The position numbers were made by a program, and so were the translations under genes. DNA of 64,000 nucleotides from Takakia lepidozioides (taxonomy: Eukaryota; Streptophyta; Takakiopsida; Takakiales; Takakiaceae): contig CM060732.1 in the NCBI GenBank assembly GCA_030704615.1, positions 21,886,001-21,950,000 of the forward strand. Direction: 5' to 3'. Below the pieces are notes generated by a model, which saw only the letters and a list, made by a program, of their open reading frames with translations, did no database searches and had not been told where the DNA came from. Of the stretch, positions 31,885-42,301 are shown piece by piece (within the stretch, counting starts at the first letter, position 1; the number at the start of each line of letters is the position of its first letter).

Positions 31885-34697
31885 CAAATGGGAATGCTTT
31901 CTGGAATGCTCAACAAATGTCTGCTCAATTAGCCATGTATTTTATTCTTTCAATACCGTTACATCATTCATCGAGAACATGCTTTTTCATTAACACATCA
32001 CCGCCCGAAGAACGCGCATTGGTACTTAAACCGCAGCGTCAGTTACAAGATCTTCCTCCAGATTCCACTGACATTAAATGCCAATCAAACATTGATAAAT
32101 ACATGAGTCGTCCAAAATTACTCGAACACCTTTGTCTTGCTGAAACAATTGCAAAATACAACCTATTTAATTTTCAAAAAAATCGGAAAGACACAATTAT
32201 TCGGTATGTACATTATAACATACATCAAGATCCCGAGAACTATTATCGAGAACAATTATTATTATTTTGCCCGTTTCAAAAGCCAAAATCCAATTTAATG
32301 AATGGTCAAACTACATGGCACGATGCTTTTATGATGAACAAATTGAAGATTGAATGTACGAGAGAATTTTTTGTGTATAAACTACCGAACCACGATGTAA
32401 ACAGTACATATTGGCACACCTTAGAAAAAAAGCCAAAGAATTTGCAACAGACGAAAACGTTGACATGTGGACTGAAACCGAGAACCCGGTAACCAATTAC
32501 ACGAATATCGAAAAATTTGATATATCACTAGAATGTGATATATGTCCGATTCAACCTTCCACTAAAACAAAATCGGATTCCACAACCATAAAAGATCAAA
32601 GTTTAAATTGTGATATATATTATAAGCAAATATTTGACGATTGTATGTATAAAAAACGTACAAACCCCAAATAACCATTGCATCTTTTCATAACGGGCGC
32701 AGCTGGAACAGGTAAAACTTTCACTGTTTTAACCATCATACAAGGCTTGCTACGATATTACAACAACAACCCAGATGCAGATCCTTTAAAACAAAAAGTA
32801 ATGAAAATTGCATATACAGGAAAAACAACATTTAACATTGAAGGAAACACAATCCATTCAAGCCTAGGCATACCTTTAAATCACAAAAATTTGACATCGC
32901 TTACTGATGACAAATGTAATTAAACAATATAATCAACTACAACTCGTAGTTATAGATGAATTCTCTTGTTAGGTAGCCGAATGTTTTCGTTCATAGACAA
33001 AAGATTGCGTTCAATGAAACGCATACACAACAAACCTTTTGGAAATTTAGATGTCATTATCACTGGTGATTTTTATCAAATCCCACCTGTTAGAGATACT
33101 TGGATATTCAAAAAAAAAATTAAAAAAAATCAAACGAACATATGCGATATTCATTTTTGGCATGATAAGATGCTACACATTAACACGAGTTATGAGACAA
33201 AATGATCAAACATTTGTTGAAATCTTGAATCGATTTCGAACGGCATCACATTCCGTTGACAATATTAAAAATATGAACAGTATATCTAGGCCGCCGCCGC
33301 CATATCTAACTCTACCACATCTATTTTTCATAAACGCACGTACTCAAGCACACAATGAAGACATTTTTAATCGAACAGAATGACAAATTTTTGCATTCAA
33401 AGCAATAGACATCCATCATCCATTGTGTCCTTCACACATCAAACCCCCTCTTGATGCTAATAAGACAGCGGGTTTGCATGCACTTGTGCGCGTGAAACCC
33501 AATATTCTAGTAGAATTGTGTGGAGGCAACTATAACATCCAAGATGGTTTAGTAAACGGAGCTGAAGGAATTTTCAAACACGGCACAACTTCATCACCAC
33601 ACCTGCTAGTCTGGATATATTTTGCTAATGAACGAATAGGACACGAAACACGAGCTTTTTACTCGTACGTATACCAAAACAACAATGACATATGCAAATC
33701 CTGGACTCCAATTACAGCCAAAACCAAAGAAATTCAATTCACGGATAATCTTGACCACGTAATAACTCGTACTCAGTTCCCAATTCAGCTCACATCAGCA
33801 CATACTATACAGAGAGTGCAAGGACTGACCATGGATCGTCTCGCATTTGACCCAACAAACGTGAGCAAGCACGGATTGACATACACAGCTTTATCGCGCA
33901 TTAAAGAACAACAAAATTTATATCTCCTCGCTCCATTACAAGATAAAAAATTCCATGTGGATGATATCCTACGTGACGAAATAAGTAGACTTCAAACAAC
34001 TGCTAGATGGAATCTTTCCACACCAAATTTACAACTTCTATATCGCACACATGTAATCATTCAATCGTTAAATACACGTTCAATGTACAACCACTATTGT
34101 GATATTATGGACGACTACAGCCTACAAACATCTCACATATTATGTTTAAACGAAACGCATTTACATCCAAATAATCAAAATTGGTCATTATATGTACCTA
34201 ACGATCGCTTCTCAAGGCTCTCATATTATGACGGACACAGAACAACCATTCTATATGATAAAACCATTTCGCTTCAAAATTACGAAATCCAAACACACAA
34301 CGGTGCAAAATTCATTGCTGCATCTTTCAATCCAAATTCCCGCAGAGCCATACACATCATTGCAATATATAAACCTCATTTGCTTTCTCTTCACAACATT
34401 TTTCAAGATCTGCAAAATTTATATGATTGAGCACCAAAAAATTGTCCAACTATTTTTATCGGAGATTTTAATATCGATCTTCACAAATCCAACAGAGAAT
34501 CTGACTCACTTCGCTCATTCATGAAAAATTACAACTTTCAACTTACATTCAATGAACCCACGACAGACTACAATTCTCAATTAGATCATATATGGACTAA
34601 TTCACCTACACAACATTCATATTGGACCGACCACAAACCCATTTACTTAGCATTCAAACTTCCAGATTACGTTAATCACTTTACAACCGATTTGTAA
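31885..34697 (+). pseudogene. Helitron-type PIF1 helicase fused to EEP endonuclease
   Basis: The text starts GNAFWNAQQMSAQLAMYF (about 31889) and continues in frame 31917-32492 with INTSPPEERALVLKP and DPENYYREQLLLFCPF, both typical of Helitron helicases. An in-frame TAA at 32672 precedes the Walker A segment FITGAAGTGKT (32684-32716). Walker B LVVIDEF lies near 32945, then GDFYQIPPV. Frame 33423-34430 covers the end of the helicase (TIQRVQGLTMDRL, YTALSR) and runs without a break into an endonuclease/exonuclease/phosphatase domain (SLNTRSM, LCLNETHL). After one stop it ends IFIGDFNIDL and SQLDHIWTNS near 34600. A helicase-endonuclease fusion is the Helentron arrangement. At least five breaks. 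Confidence 0.8.
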
Positions 34698-34699
34698 CT

Positions 34700-35180
34700 A
34701 TAATAAGGCAGGGCTCGCATGTATTCCATGCGTTTGTTTATCCATAGTTTTGAGTTTTTTGAGTATTTTTAGGAGGATATCTGGGTGGGTGGCACACAGT
34801 CACTGGTTGTTGTTTTTTAGTTATGTGTTTACTTCTTTTTTTATCTTTTTATGTAATACGTGTACTTATAAGTAATAATCCGTAAGAAAAGACATTGTGT
34901 GAGAAATTGAGTCATCTCTTCGTCTGTTGAAATAGCCCATGGAATCACTCATAGCATGTACAATACAAACGTCATTACGATGTAGAGACTTAGTCTTGTG
35001 AAGGGACCATTTTGTAGCTCCGGTCTTGGTGTGCAGTTTTTCTTGGGCTTACTGAGTGTGTGGAATGTGTCTTTCCTAGGTTGCCCTATAAGGGTAAGTG
35101 CACTGAATGGGAGTTTCCGCTTTCCGGCTGGTTGTTCTTGACAGTAATTACAAAGCACATGATTACAGCACCATGTAGGA
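34700..35180. other. Gap between the Helentron-like element and the REL LINE
   Basis: No gene is seen. It contains GGCAGGGCTCGC and two T-rich stretches. Either element may end here, but no diagnostic terminus could be identified by eye. Confidence 0.3.
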
Positions 35181-36084
35181 AGTGTGGAGTCTACTTCTTC
35201 TCGAACTCAAACCAACCAAGAGTCGTTGTGCTCCAGAGACCTTCCACCGAAGTGCATGGACGCTCAATGCTATTCACCTCCCCGCCTGGCTCTCCACCCC
35301 GCATTCAATAGAGAATTCAAGATCTTCCCCCTTCTTCTTCTGGGAGATCCAATTTGCCAGCTCCCCCAGTTATTCCACCTACTCCATCAGTGCCGCCATC
35401 GACATCCAATCAAGCTTCTCCAGGTGATGACCGCATTCCTTGTCCTGCTTGTGGACGACCATTTGCTTGGATCAGAGGCCTTGCCCACCATCAGCGCACC
35501 TGTTCAGCTTTTCGGCAGTCCCACCCTGACGGTTCTTCTTTATCCATCCATGTACATGCGTCACCACTCCTCCTCGGCCTCGCCTCTATACACGGATCCC
35601 GGTGGCGCTAAGACAAGAGGTTCAACACACTCTTCGCATGCCTCTGGACCGTCTGGCCCGCGATCCTGCTGATATCCCGGCTTGGCATCTTCTCTTGCTC
35701 TTTGCCAATGGTGTTTGGTCTTGCCCGCACGCGGTGGTGATGCTCGTCATAGAGAAACACGCATCCGTCTCCGCCGTTTTCTATCTGGGGATTGGGAGTG
35801 TCTGCAAGACGAGCACTATCTCCGTGCACACGCTCTTGCTGCACAAACCCCTCCGGATATCTTGCCACAACCGACCCTCTCTACCCACGAACAGCTTCGA
35901 CACAGTTTATTGTTGGGTCGTGTCGGTGAGTATTCACGTGCAGTGCGTGCCCTGGCACCTTTCACTCCTGTACCACCTTCTTCAGACATTGTCATTGCTT
36001 TGGAGGCCCTTCATCCCCCATCTGAGCAAATTCTTCCAGTTTTTGTCGATGATTTTGAGCCGGATCAAGATCTCCAGCTAGATC

Positions 36085-36740
36085 ATGACATCTTCACCAA
36101 GGCTTTTACACGCAGTCCGCATCTCTCTGCAGCTGGTCCGTCTGGTTTGTTGTATGAACATCTGCGCGACTGCTTCAATCCCCAGGACTTTGCTAGTGGC
36201 TTCGCCCAACTCTTTCAGGTTTGCTCTCATATTGCCAGTGGTCGCATACCTGCTACAGTGGCACGCCTCCTTGGGGCATCACGACTTTTGGCTATGTCCA
36301 AACACACCGGTCCTGACATATGTCCTATTGCCGTGGGGGAGGTCATCTACCGTCTGGTTAGCCGTTCTATCTGCCTTCAGTATCGAGATGCATTCTCCGC
36401 CCACCTCTTTCCACATCAGTTTGGCGTTGCCACTCTAGGAGGCTGTGAAGCTGTTGTACACGGGATCCGTGCCACACTTGACCTTCATCCTGACTGGGTT
36501 GTCCTTCAAGTCGATGTCAGCAATGCCTTCAACACTATTTCACGCGCTGCCATCTTTCAGGAGCTCCGTTCTGCTGGAGGTTATTTTCATCAGCTTATCC
36601 CTTTTGTCAGACTGTTCTATGCGGACCTGGTGCCTCCCCTCTTTTACAGTCACCATTCTCGCACATGCGACTATAGTATCATACAATCGGAGGTGGGCAC
36701 ACGTCAAGGCGATCCATCAGGGGTCCTCTTTTTGCCATGG
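36085..36740 (+). pseudogene. Reverse transcriptase fingers/palm of the REL LINE
   Basis: Within frame 35682-38105 the real RT text runs from about 35730 (LPARGGDARHRETRIRL) to about 36735. It includes AAGPSGLLYEHLRD, CPIAVGEVIYRLVSR, GVATLGGCEAVVHGIRA, the Asp of motif A and QGDPSG of motif B. Beyond 36740 this frame is meaningless and the protein continues one base off. The catalytic box in the continuing frame has Val in place of the usual Phe or Tyr (VADD). Both Asp residues are present. Confidence 0.75.
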
Positions 36741-38443
36741 CACATGTGCGCACTCTTACGTCGTCTGCACAAGCATGTCCTTCTTGTCTATTCCCTTCTG
36801 TTGCAGATGACACCCACATCGTTGGTCTGGCATCCGAGGTCCTCCCAGCTTACAGTAATTCCATCACCCAGTTGCACTCTGTGGGGCTCTCCGTTCAACC
36901 TCGCAAGTGTGTCGTGTGGTCTCCATGCGGTTTACCATCTGGTTTTTCGCCACCTGCCCATTTTCTCACACCATCTGACGGCATCCGGATCTTGGGCGTT
37001 CCTTTTGGCACCACCTCATTCACTTCAACTTTCCTGGAAGACGCACTTCAAGAGGACATCTCCCATTCTGAGCTCCTTCCTAGGCTTGGGGATCTACAGG
37101 TCGACTACGGTATTCTCACAAGGTGTTTCATTCAACGACCATCGTACCTTTTACGGTATTTTCCACCTACCGCTGAATTCCTGCAGTCCATGTCGCAGTT
37201 TGATGCTCACATTATGGGGGTTTTTGGTCGTTTATTGGGGCCCGGTGCTCTGGATGGTTCCCAAGGGGATTTACCTCGGCAACAAGCCACCTTACATGTG
37301 TCCGCTGGCGGAGTGGGTCTACTCTCCACTGCCACCAGTGCTCCTTGTGCTTTCCTTGGCAGTTGGGCTCTGGTTGCTCCAGCCCTTGCGTCCCGATTTC
37401 TATGTGACCAGCGGCCCCTACTCATGGATAGCATTGCTCACGTGGATAACGGGTCACTCTCATTCCAACAACATCTCCAATCTGCACGGGACCTTCTTCA
37501 TCCATCAGTGCGGGCTTGCCTTCCGCCATTTGAGCAGCTGGTTACTCAGGGCTTGGACCATCTCCAGGAGACCATCGTGGATCGCATGCACCAACAAACC
37601 TTTTCTAGCATGCTTTCTGATGCATCTTCTGATGTGCATCGTGCCAGGCTCTTATCTTGCACGGGACCAGGGGCGGGTATGTGGCTTATCGCAAGACCCA
37701 CTATCACACCGTTTCGTTTGTCGTCTCCAATCTTTGCCATGGCTCTCCGCATTCGTCTTGGCTTACCACATCATTCTGTGCTTGGCTTACAACATTGTGT
37801 TTGTCACCAACCCATCGATCCACTTGATGTTCATCTCCTTCGTTGTCCATGTGGAGGAGATCGTACAGCGACCTATGATGTTGTGCGAGATGCCATCGCC
37901 TCTATTGCTCGAGAGGCTGGATTCCATGTATTGTGGGAGCAAACTCACATGCTTCCCTCTCATATGCCTCAGTCCACTCGTCGGCGAGTCGACATCGTCC
38001 TATCTCGAGATGGTTTGCGCACCCTTGCAGATGTTGTCATTACCAATCCCACTCGATCCGACTTACTTTCTCGCTCGGCCTCTTCCCAAGGCACTGCCGC
38101 TTTGATTGCTGCACAGACCAAGCAACGAGACTATCAAGACCGTCATCCCACAGATGCGTTCCTTCTACTAGATGTGGAGATCTTTGGATGTCTTCATCGT
38201 CAGTTCGACGACTTTCTTCGTACTTGTGCTCATCATGCTGCCAAGAACAAGATCAATGGCATTCCCCATGCTTCTGTCTTCGTAGCTTTCTATAGACAAT
38301 GGGTTTCCGTAGCACTACAGAGGGCACAGGCTATGTCCATCTTGCATCGGGCTACTGTAGCTGGCATGGCTTCATCTCATCTTTCTGCTCTTCCCGATGT
38401 CACACCCATTTCTTTGTCTGATGTCATTCAGGCAGTTGGATAG
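36737..38443 (+). CDS. RT C-terminal half and restriction-like endonuclease of the REL LINE
   Basis: This 568-codon frame is open to a TAG at 38441 with no internal break. It contains the RT motif C (VADD, about 36803), the thumb (RILGVPFGT), a connecting region, a CxC...H...C knuckle at about 37795-37845, and a nuclease-like end with a VDIV strand and ADVVIT (about 37996-38045), followed by LLLDVEIFGCLHRQFD. The length of the open frame suggests fairly recent activity. In R2-type elements this region nicks the target and primes reverse transcription in the nucleus. Confidence 0.75.
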   Translation: MAHVRTLTSSAQACPSCLFPSVADDTHIVGLASEVLPAYSNSITQLHSVGLSVQPRKCVVWSPCGLPSGFSPPAHFLTPSDGIRILGVPFGTTSFTSTFLEDALQEDISHSELLPRLGDLQVDYGILTRCFIQRPSYLLRYFPPTAEFLQSMSQFDAHIMGVFGRLLGPGALDGSQGDLPRQQATLHVSAGGVGLLSTATSAPCAFLGSWALVAPALASRFLCDQRPLLMDSIAHVDNGSLSFQQHLQSARDLLHPSVRACLPPFEQLVTQGLDHLQETIVDRMHQQTFSSMLSDASSDVHRARLLSCTGPGAGMWLIARPTITPFRLSSPIFAMALRIRLGLPHHSVLGLQHCVCHQPIDPLDVHLLRCPCGGDRTATYDVVRDAIASIAREAGFHVLWEQTHMLPSHMPQSTRRRVDIVLSRDGLRTLADVVITNPTRSDLLSRSASSQGTAALIAAQTKQRDYQDRHPTDAFLLLDVEIFGCLHRQFDDFLRTCAHHAAKNKINGIPHASVFVAFYRQWVSVALQRAQAMSILHRATVAGMASSHLSALPDVTPISLSDVIQAVG

Positions 38444-39566
38444 GATGATCATTCAGTTTCATTAGCTTGATATGCTTTCTTTTTCATTTCTTTATGTTAA
38501 CTCTTCCCTTGCTATGGGAACTTTCCATACTTCATACAGTTACCTCATGTCAGTTTGTAAATAAGAGCTTTGCAGGGTTTCACTGCTTCTTCTGTTGTTG
38601 CGTGCAAATAGAATATGTCATGGTACGTTTTCTTTCACATCTAAATGGGTTGTCTGAGACCCTAGTTGGAGGTCAACACAAATTTCCTTTGTATCAATTT
38701 TCCTAATTTGGTTTCAATTTTGTTTCAGGCCATATGGCCTGACTCATCTGCGCTCCAAAAGCTGGCTCCACACGAATAGCAAGTATGTGTCATGTGCAGT
38801 AGTGTAATTTCAGTCAGTCTGTCAGCATAAGACTCTCGTCCTAGTCCTAATAAGTCTATGAACTATTCTTGTTTGTTAGTAGTGTGGTTGTTTTTCAGCG
38901 CTGACTGTTATGAGGAAGGGGGTGAGAGACAAAGACCACTTCTTAGAATCCTTAGAATCCTTGTGGATGCATGGGCTCTATAACAGGTAGCTACGCACTG
39001 TACCTGGATTATATGTGCAGGTGGAACAGGTTGGAACACACTTGTCAGGGGACATGAGCAGATGCTCTCACTGCCTGTAAACCAACAGGTCGAGGTTCGT
39101 TGTTTGCTAGCCTGGGTCTTTCTTGTAACTTAGTGAGGGAAAGAATACTACCTAACACTGAACTGCTAAATACTCAGTTTGAGTGATAATGCTCAGACAT
39201 CAATAAAAGAACCATCCATTCATAGTCATTACTATGTCATTTAAAACAATCGAAGGGAATGAAAAGTAGTTTCTTGACATCAAGCTCGTTCCCTGGATCC
39301 CTCAGCCGACATAACTAGCTTCCCCTAGATTACCTTGACCGTCAAACACTGTGCCCTCCTCCTGTGATAGGCCGTTCCATTGTAGCCAGGCTCGAAAACG
39401 GGTTGTAAGAAAAAACGGACCTCAAACTGCCATTTCAGATTCTGAAAAGATGGACCAATTAGACTTTTAGATTGATTCCCACTTACCCTCTCTGCGATTA
39501 AAAGCGAGAGCAATCAATTTGAAAGCCTCTCAAGTAGAAGTAATAGGTGTCCACCTGTATTGAAAT
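38444..39566. other. Gap between the REL LINE and the recombinase gene
   Basis: No supported gene. Short direct repeat TTAGAATCC at about 38943-38961. The LINE 3' end and the promoter of the recombinase gene should both lie here; neither could be marked. A 79-codon frame at 38467-38706 has no recognisable features. Confidence 0.35.
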
Positions 39567-42301
39567 GTGCTAATCCCTGCAGTGAAAATCGCCCCCAAGT
39601 TCCCTAGTCAGAAACTTTCAGCCTCCACAATGATGCATACTATTGGCATCGCAGTCACACCTAAAGCAGAAGAATCTGATGGAGAGTCTTCTGATGAAGA
39701 GCAGTTACTTCCTCCTCTCGACGTTAAGGATGTCCCTGAGTCTGTTGTAATTAATGGAGCTTCACTATCTGTTGTTGGAGAGTTCTTTCATGAAACTTCT
39801 CCTCCGGATGATGCTGAGGCAGAAGTACCCCTTGGACTAGTTCCCGGTGTCCAATTTTTGCCTATTGATGAAGAAGAGTATCAGAAGGTCGTTAATGACC
39901 TAAGGCGGCCTAGTGCGAAGAATGAGAAGTGGGCAATGAATAAGTTCAACCAGTGGAGGACATTCTCTAATCAGGGTACCTTAACTAAATTTGAGGATTT
40001 AGAGCTTCAAGAATGTGCCAATCTTCTTGGTCATTATTTTAACATGCTATGCAAGGGCGTGGAGATCGCTATCCTACTGCAAGTATCATGAATATGTACG
40101 ACTCTTTCAACTGGCTTCTGAAAGCAGCTCGCGAGAAGCGGATGATTAGGACGAAAGTTCCTGAGCCAGAATTTAATATGAAAGATCATGCCTACTTTAT
40201 GCAGACCAATCGGTCACTTGTGGAAGCAATGAAGAGAGCTCGGGATTCTGGAGCTAACAAGGGGCAAAGAAAAGTTGATGGAATAACCTGGGAGGAAGAA
40301 TTGCAGATTCTTAATCATCCGAAACATCAAGTTGATACCGCTACAGGATGCCAAATGCGGTTCACTTATTACTGTTTCGTGTTGTTCTTGATTCGTGGTA
40401 ACGTCGAGCTGTACAATCTACTTGTCAGCGATTTTAGTCTTGAGATTGACGATAAGCAGAGACCATGCTTGAGGTAGGTTCTTTTTCAAAATTGTGGTTC
40501 CTGATGCTTTGCACTTCTTGCATGCTTTCTAGTCTCACTGATCGCAGATGTTTAATACACATCGTTTTTTGGCAGGTACGATGAGCGATTATCAAAAAAT
40601 TATAAGGTGTCCCTCTCCCCGTTTCAAGATGAGCATTTTCGTCCTGCTGTAATCTTGTATGACCCTGATGTGATCTCTACTTGGCAGCATTTGATGTCTC
40701 ACATGCCTCCTAATTGTAGCAGTCTTCATTTGTTCTTGTCTATCAAGCACAACACGAAAGATGTTGTATGGTTCAAAGAAAAAGTGAAATGTGGTGAGGG
40801 TTTCATGAGGAAATGGATGCGTACAATGGCCAGGAATTGTGGGATAGAACATGACATTAACAGGTCAGGGAGAGTGACGAGTATCACGAGAATGACTGCG
40901 AATAATACACCACCGGAGATCATGGCTTTGCTTACAGGCCATAGGAATATTAAAACCCTGGACAAGTACAATCGCATCAAAGGTTTGAAAGCTAAAGCTG
41001 CACATCAGGTTCTCAGACAACCCTATGATGATAATACCGGGGTTACTAATGGTTATCAGGGCCAATTGGAAGCAACCATGTGCAAATGGCACGCTGATCA
41101 AGTAAGACCTCCATTATCAGATATTGGGAATTCACAGACTGAAGCAGACCACTACTGTTCCAACTCCTTGTTGCCATTTCAGGCTTCTCAGCCTTTATTC
41201 CAGGCTTCACAGCCTCTGTTTCAGCCACCTGTAAGTCAAGTTCCATACCATCCAATTCAGGCAGCTGCACTTTATGTTTCCCAATGTCCTCAGCGTCCAA
41301 AGTTTGTAGCTCCTCCTGTTATGTTGAGTGGACGTCCAGCTCAGTTTGGATCTAGGTCTGGCAATTCATGTGGAAACATTCGTCCTTATCCTCCTCATCC
41401 TCCACTTATGCAAGCGAGTAGGCCTACTGGTCATGTTAGACCTAGTTCAATTCCACTTCAGATTGGTGGACCCACTCAGTTTCATTCTCGACCTCCTCAG
41501 ATAATTGGTGGGCCCTCTCAGTTTAATCCATGTCGACCCCAGATTGGTTATAGATCACCATCTCAATTGAATCTGGAACCATCTCAGTTGCAACCTCAGT
41601 TTGGTGGATCACCCTCTCAGTTGAATCCAAGTAGCTTTCCATCTCAATTGCGACCTAAGATTGGTGGATCACTTTCTTTGACACCTACTTCTTACGTTCA
41701 TCAGCCATTGAGAGGTCTTACTCCAGAGATTATGTCTACTTCTCCTCAGATTTCTCCTTGTGAGCCAATGAAGCAAGCTCTTCCAACAAGAATAGATAGA
41801 AGGAAAGACAAGATCCTGGGTATGATGATTGATGATTGTTCTGTACATTCAGAGAAGATTGCAAAATTTCGAGAAGAGATTGAAGCATGTCGGTCTTTGG
41901 ATTGGTCTGATGAATGTCAGACTATTGAGGCTACTCATGAGCCTCCTATCAGCTCTAAGTCGTCTATTATGAAAGATGTTTCTCAGGTTGTTGGCACTTC
42001 TGGACATGCTACTACGGTTCGAGCTGGTCATGCTCAGGCAGCTCTTACACCCCCTTCTAGTTCAGTATCTATTTCCGATGTTGTATCTAACAGTGAAATT
42101 TCCAGTGACAGACCAGCAGCTGTTGTTCCTTTCAATGCAGCACGTCCAACAGTGGGTGCGCCTTCTGGTTATGATGGAATCGGTCGAAGGAGTTCTATGG
42201 TCAATTTTGGGCCAAATTTCAATGGTCATATGGGGAATGCAGTGTTCCATTTTCATTTTGGTGATGCTTCACAGACAAAAGAATATTTCTCAAGCAATTA
42301 G
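39567..42301 (+). CDS. Crypton/DUF3504-type tyrosine recombinase gene, two exons
   Basis: Exon 1 ends at 40473 (donor GTAGGT) and exon 2 starts at 40576 after TTTTTTGGCAG; the junction restores an Arg codon and the frame then runs 575 codons to TAG/TAA at 42301. The first ATG in frame is 39630; the frame is open upstream to 39567, so a further 5' exon is possible. Exon 1 holds an acidic N-terminus, then the SAM-like core-binding domain (NEKWAMNKFNQWR, RYPTASIMNMYDSFNWLL) and FVLFLIRGNVELYNLL with the Arg-Gly of box I. Exon 2 holds RSGRVTSITRMTANN and LTGHRNIKTLDKYNRIK: Arg, His and Tyr of the recombinase set are present, but the His of the usual HxxR is Arg here. One base is missing near 40055. 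The C-terminal ~380 residues are Pro/Gln/Ser-rich. It may be a Crypton remnant or a domesticated gene. Confidence 0.7.
41440..41680 (+). repeat. PSQ(L/F)NP-type repeats inside the recombinase tail
   Basis: The coding sequence repeats units such as IGGPSQFNPCRPQIG and GGSPSQLNPSSFPSQL about six times. The DNA repeats TCTCAGTT / TCTCAATTG with drift. Such low-complexity tails are often transcription-activation-like or disordered; no function is claimed. Confidence 0.65.

Larger units (their letters stand above)
29521..34697 (+). mobile_element. Helentron-like (Helitron-class) element remains
   Basis: Genes for an RPA-like protein and a PIF1-type helicase followed by an EEP endonuclease lie in one direction. 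RPA plus PIF1 is typical of plant Helitrons; a C-terminal endonuclease is the mark of the Helentron branch. No HUH Rep domain is found before the helicase, and every frame is broken, so the copy is defective. Its ends were not located; the limits given are those of the coding remains. Confidence 0.7.
35184..38443 (+). mobile_element. Non-LTR retrotransposon with restriction-like endonuclease
   Basis: A single-ORF LINE is broken by about three shifts. Frame 35354-35611 carries a C2H2/C2HC-type finger (CPACGRPFAWIRGLAHHQRTC). Frame 35602-36081 then holds LDRLARDPADIPAWHLLLLF before another shift into 35682-38105. RT motifs are PSGLLYEHLRD, VLQVDVSNAFNTIS with the first Asp, and GTRQGDPSG. A shift at about 36735 moves to 36737-38443, where the catalytic box reads SVADDTHIV. 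The C-terminal part has CVCHQPIDPLDVHLLRC (zinc-knuckle-like) and RVDIVLSRDGLRTLADVVI, suited to a PD-(D/E)xK-type nuclease. The layout zinc finger-RT-knuckle-REL is that of R2-like elements rather than plant L1 or RTE. No poly-A tail or TSD was found. Confidence 0.75.

Noticed and set aside
35682-38105. 807-codon frame as one protein
   Set aside because: Only the part up to about 36735 makes RT sense; beyond that the protein continues in the 36737-38443 frame.
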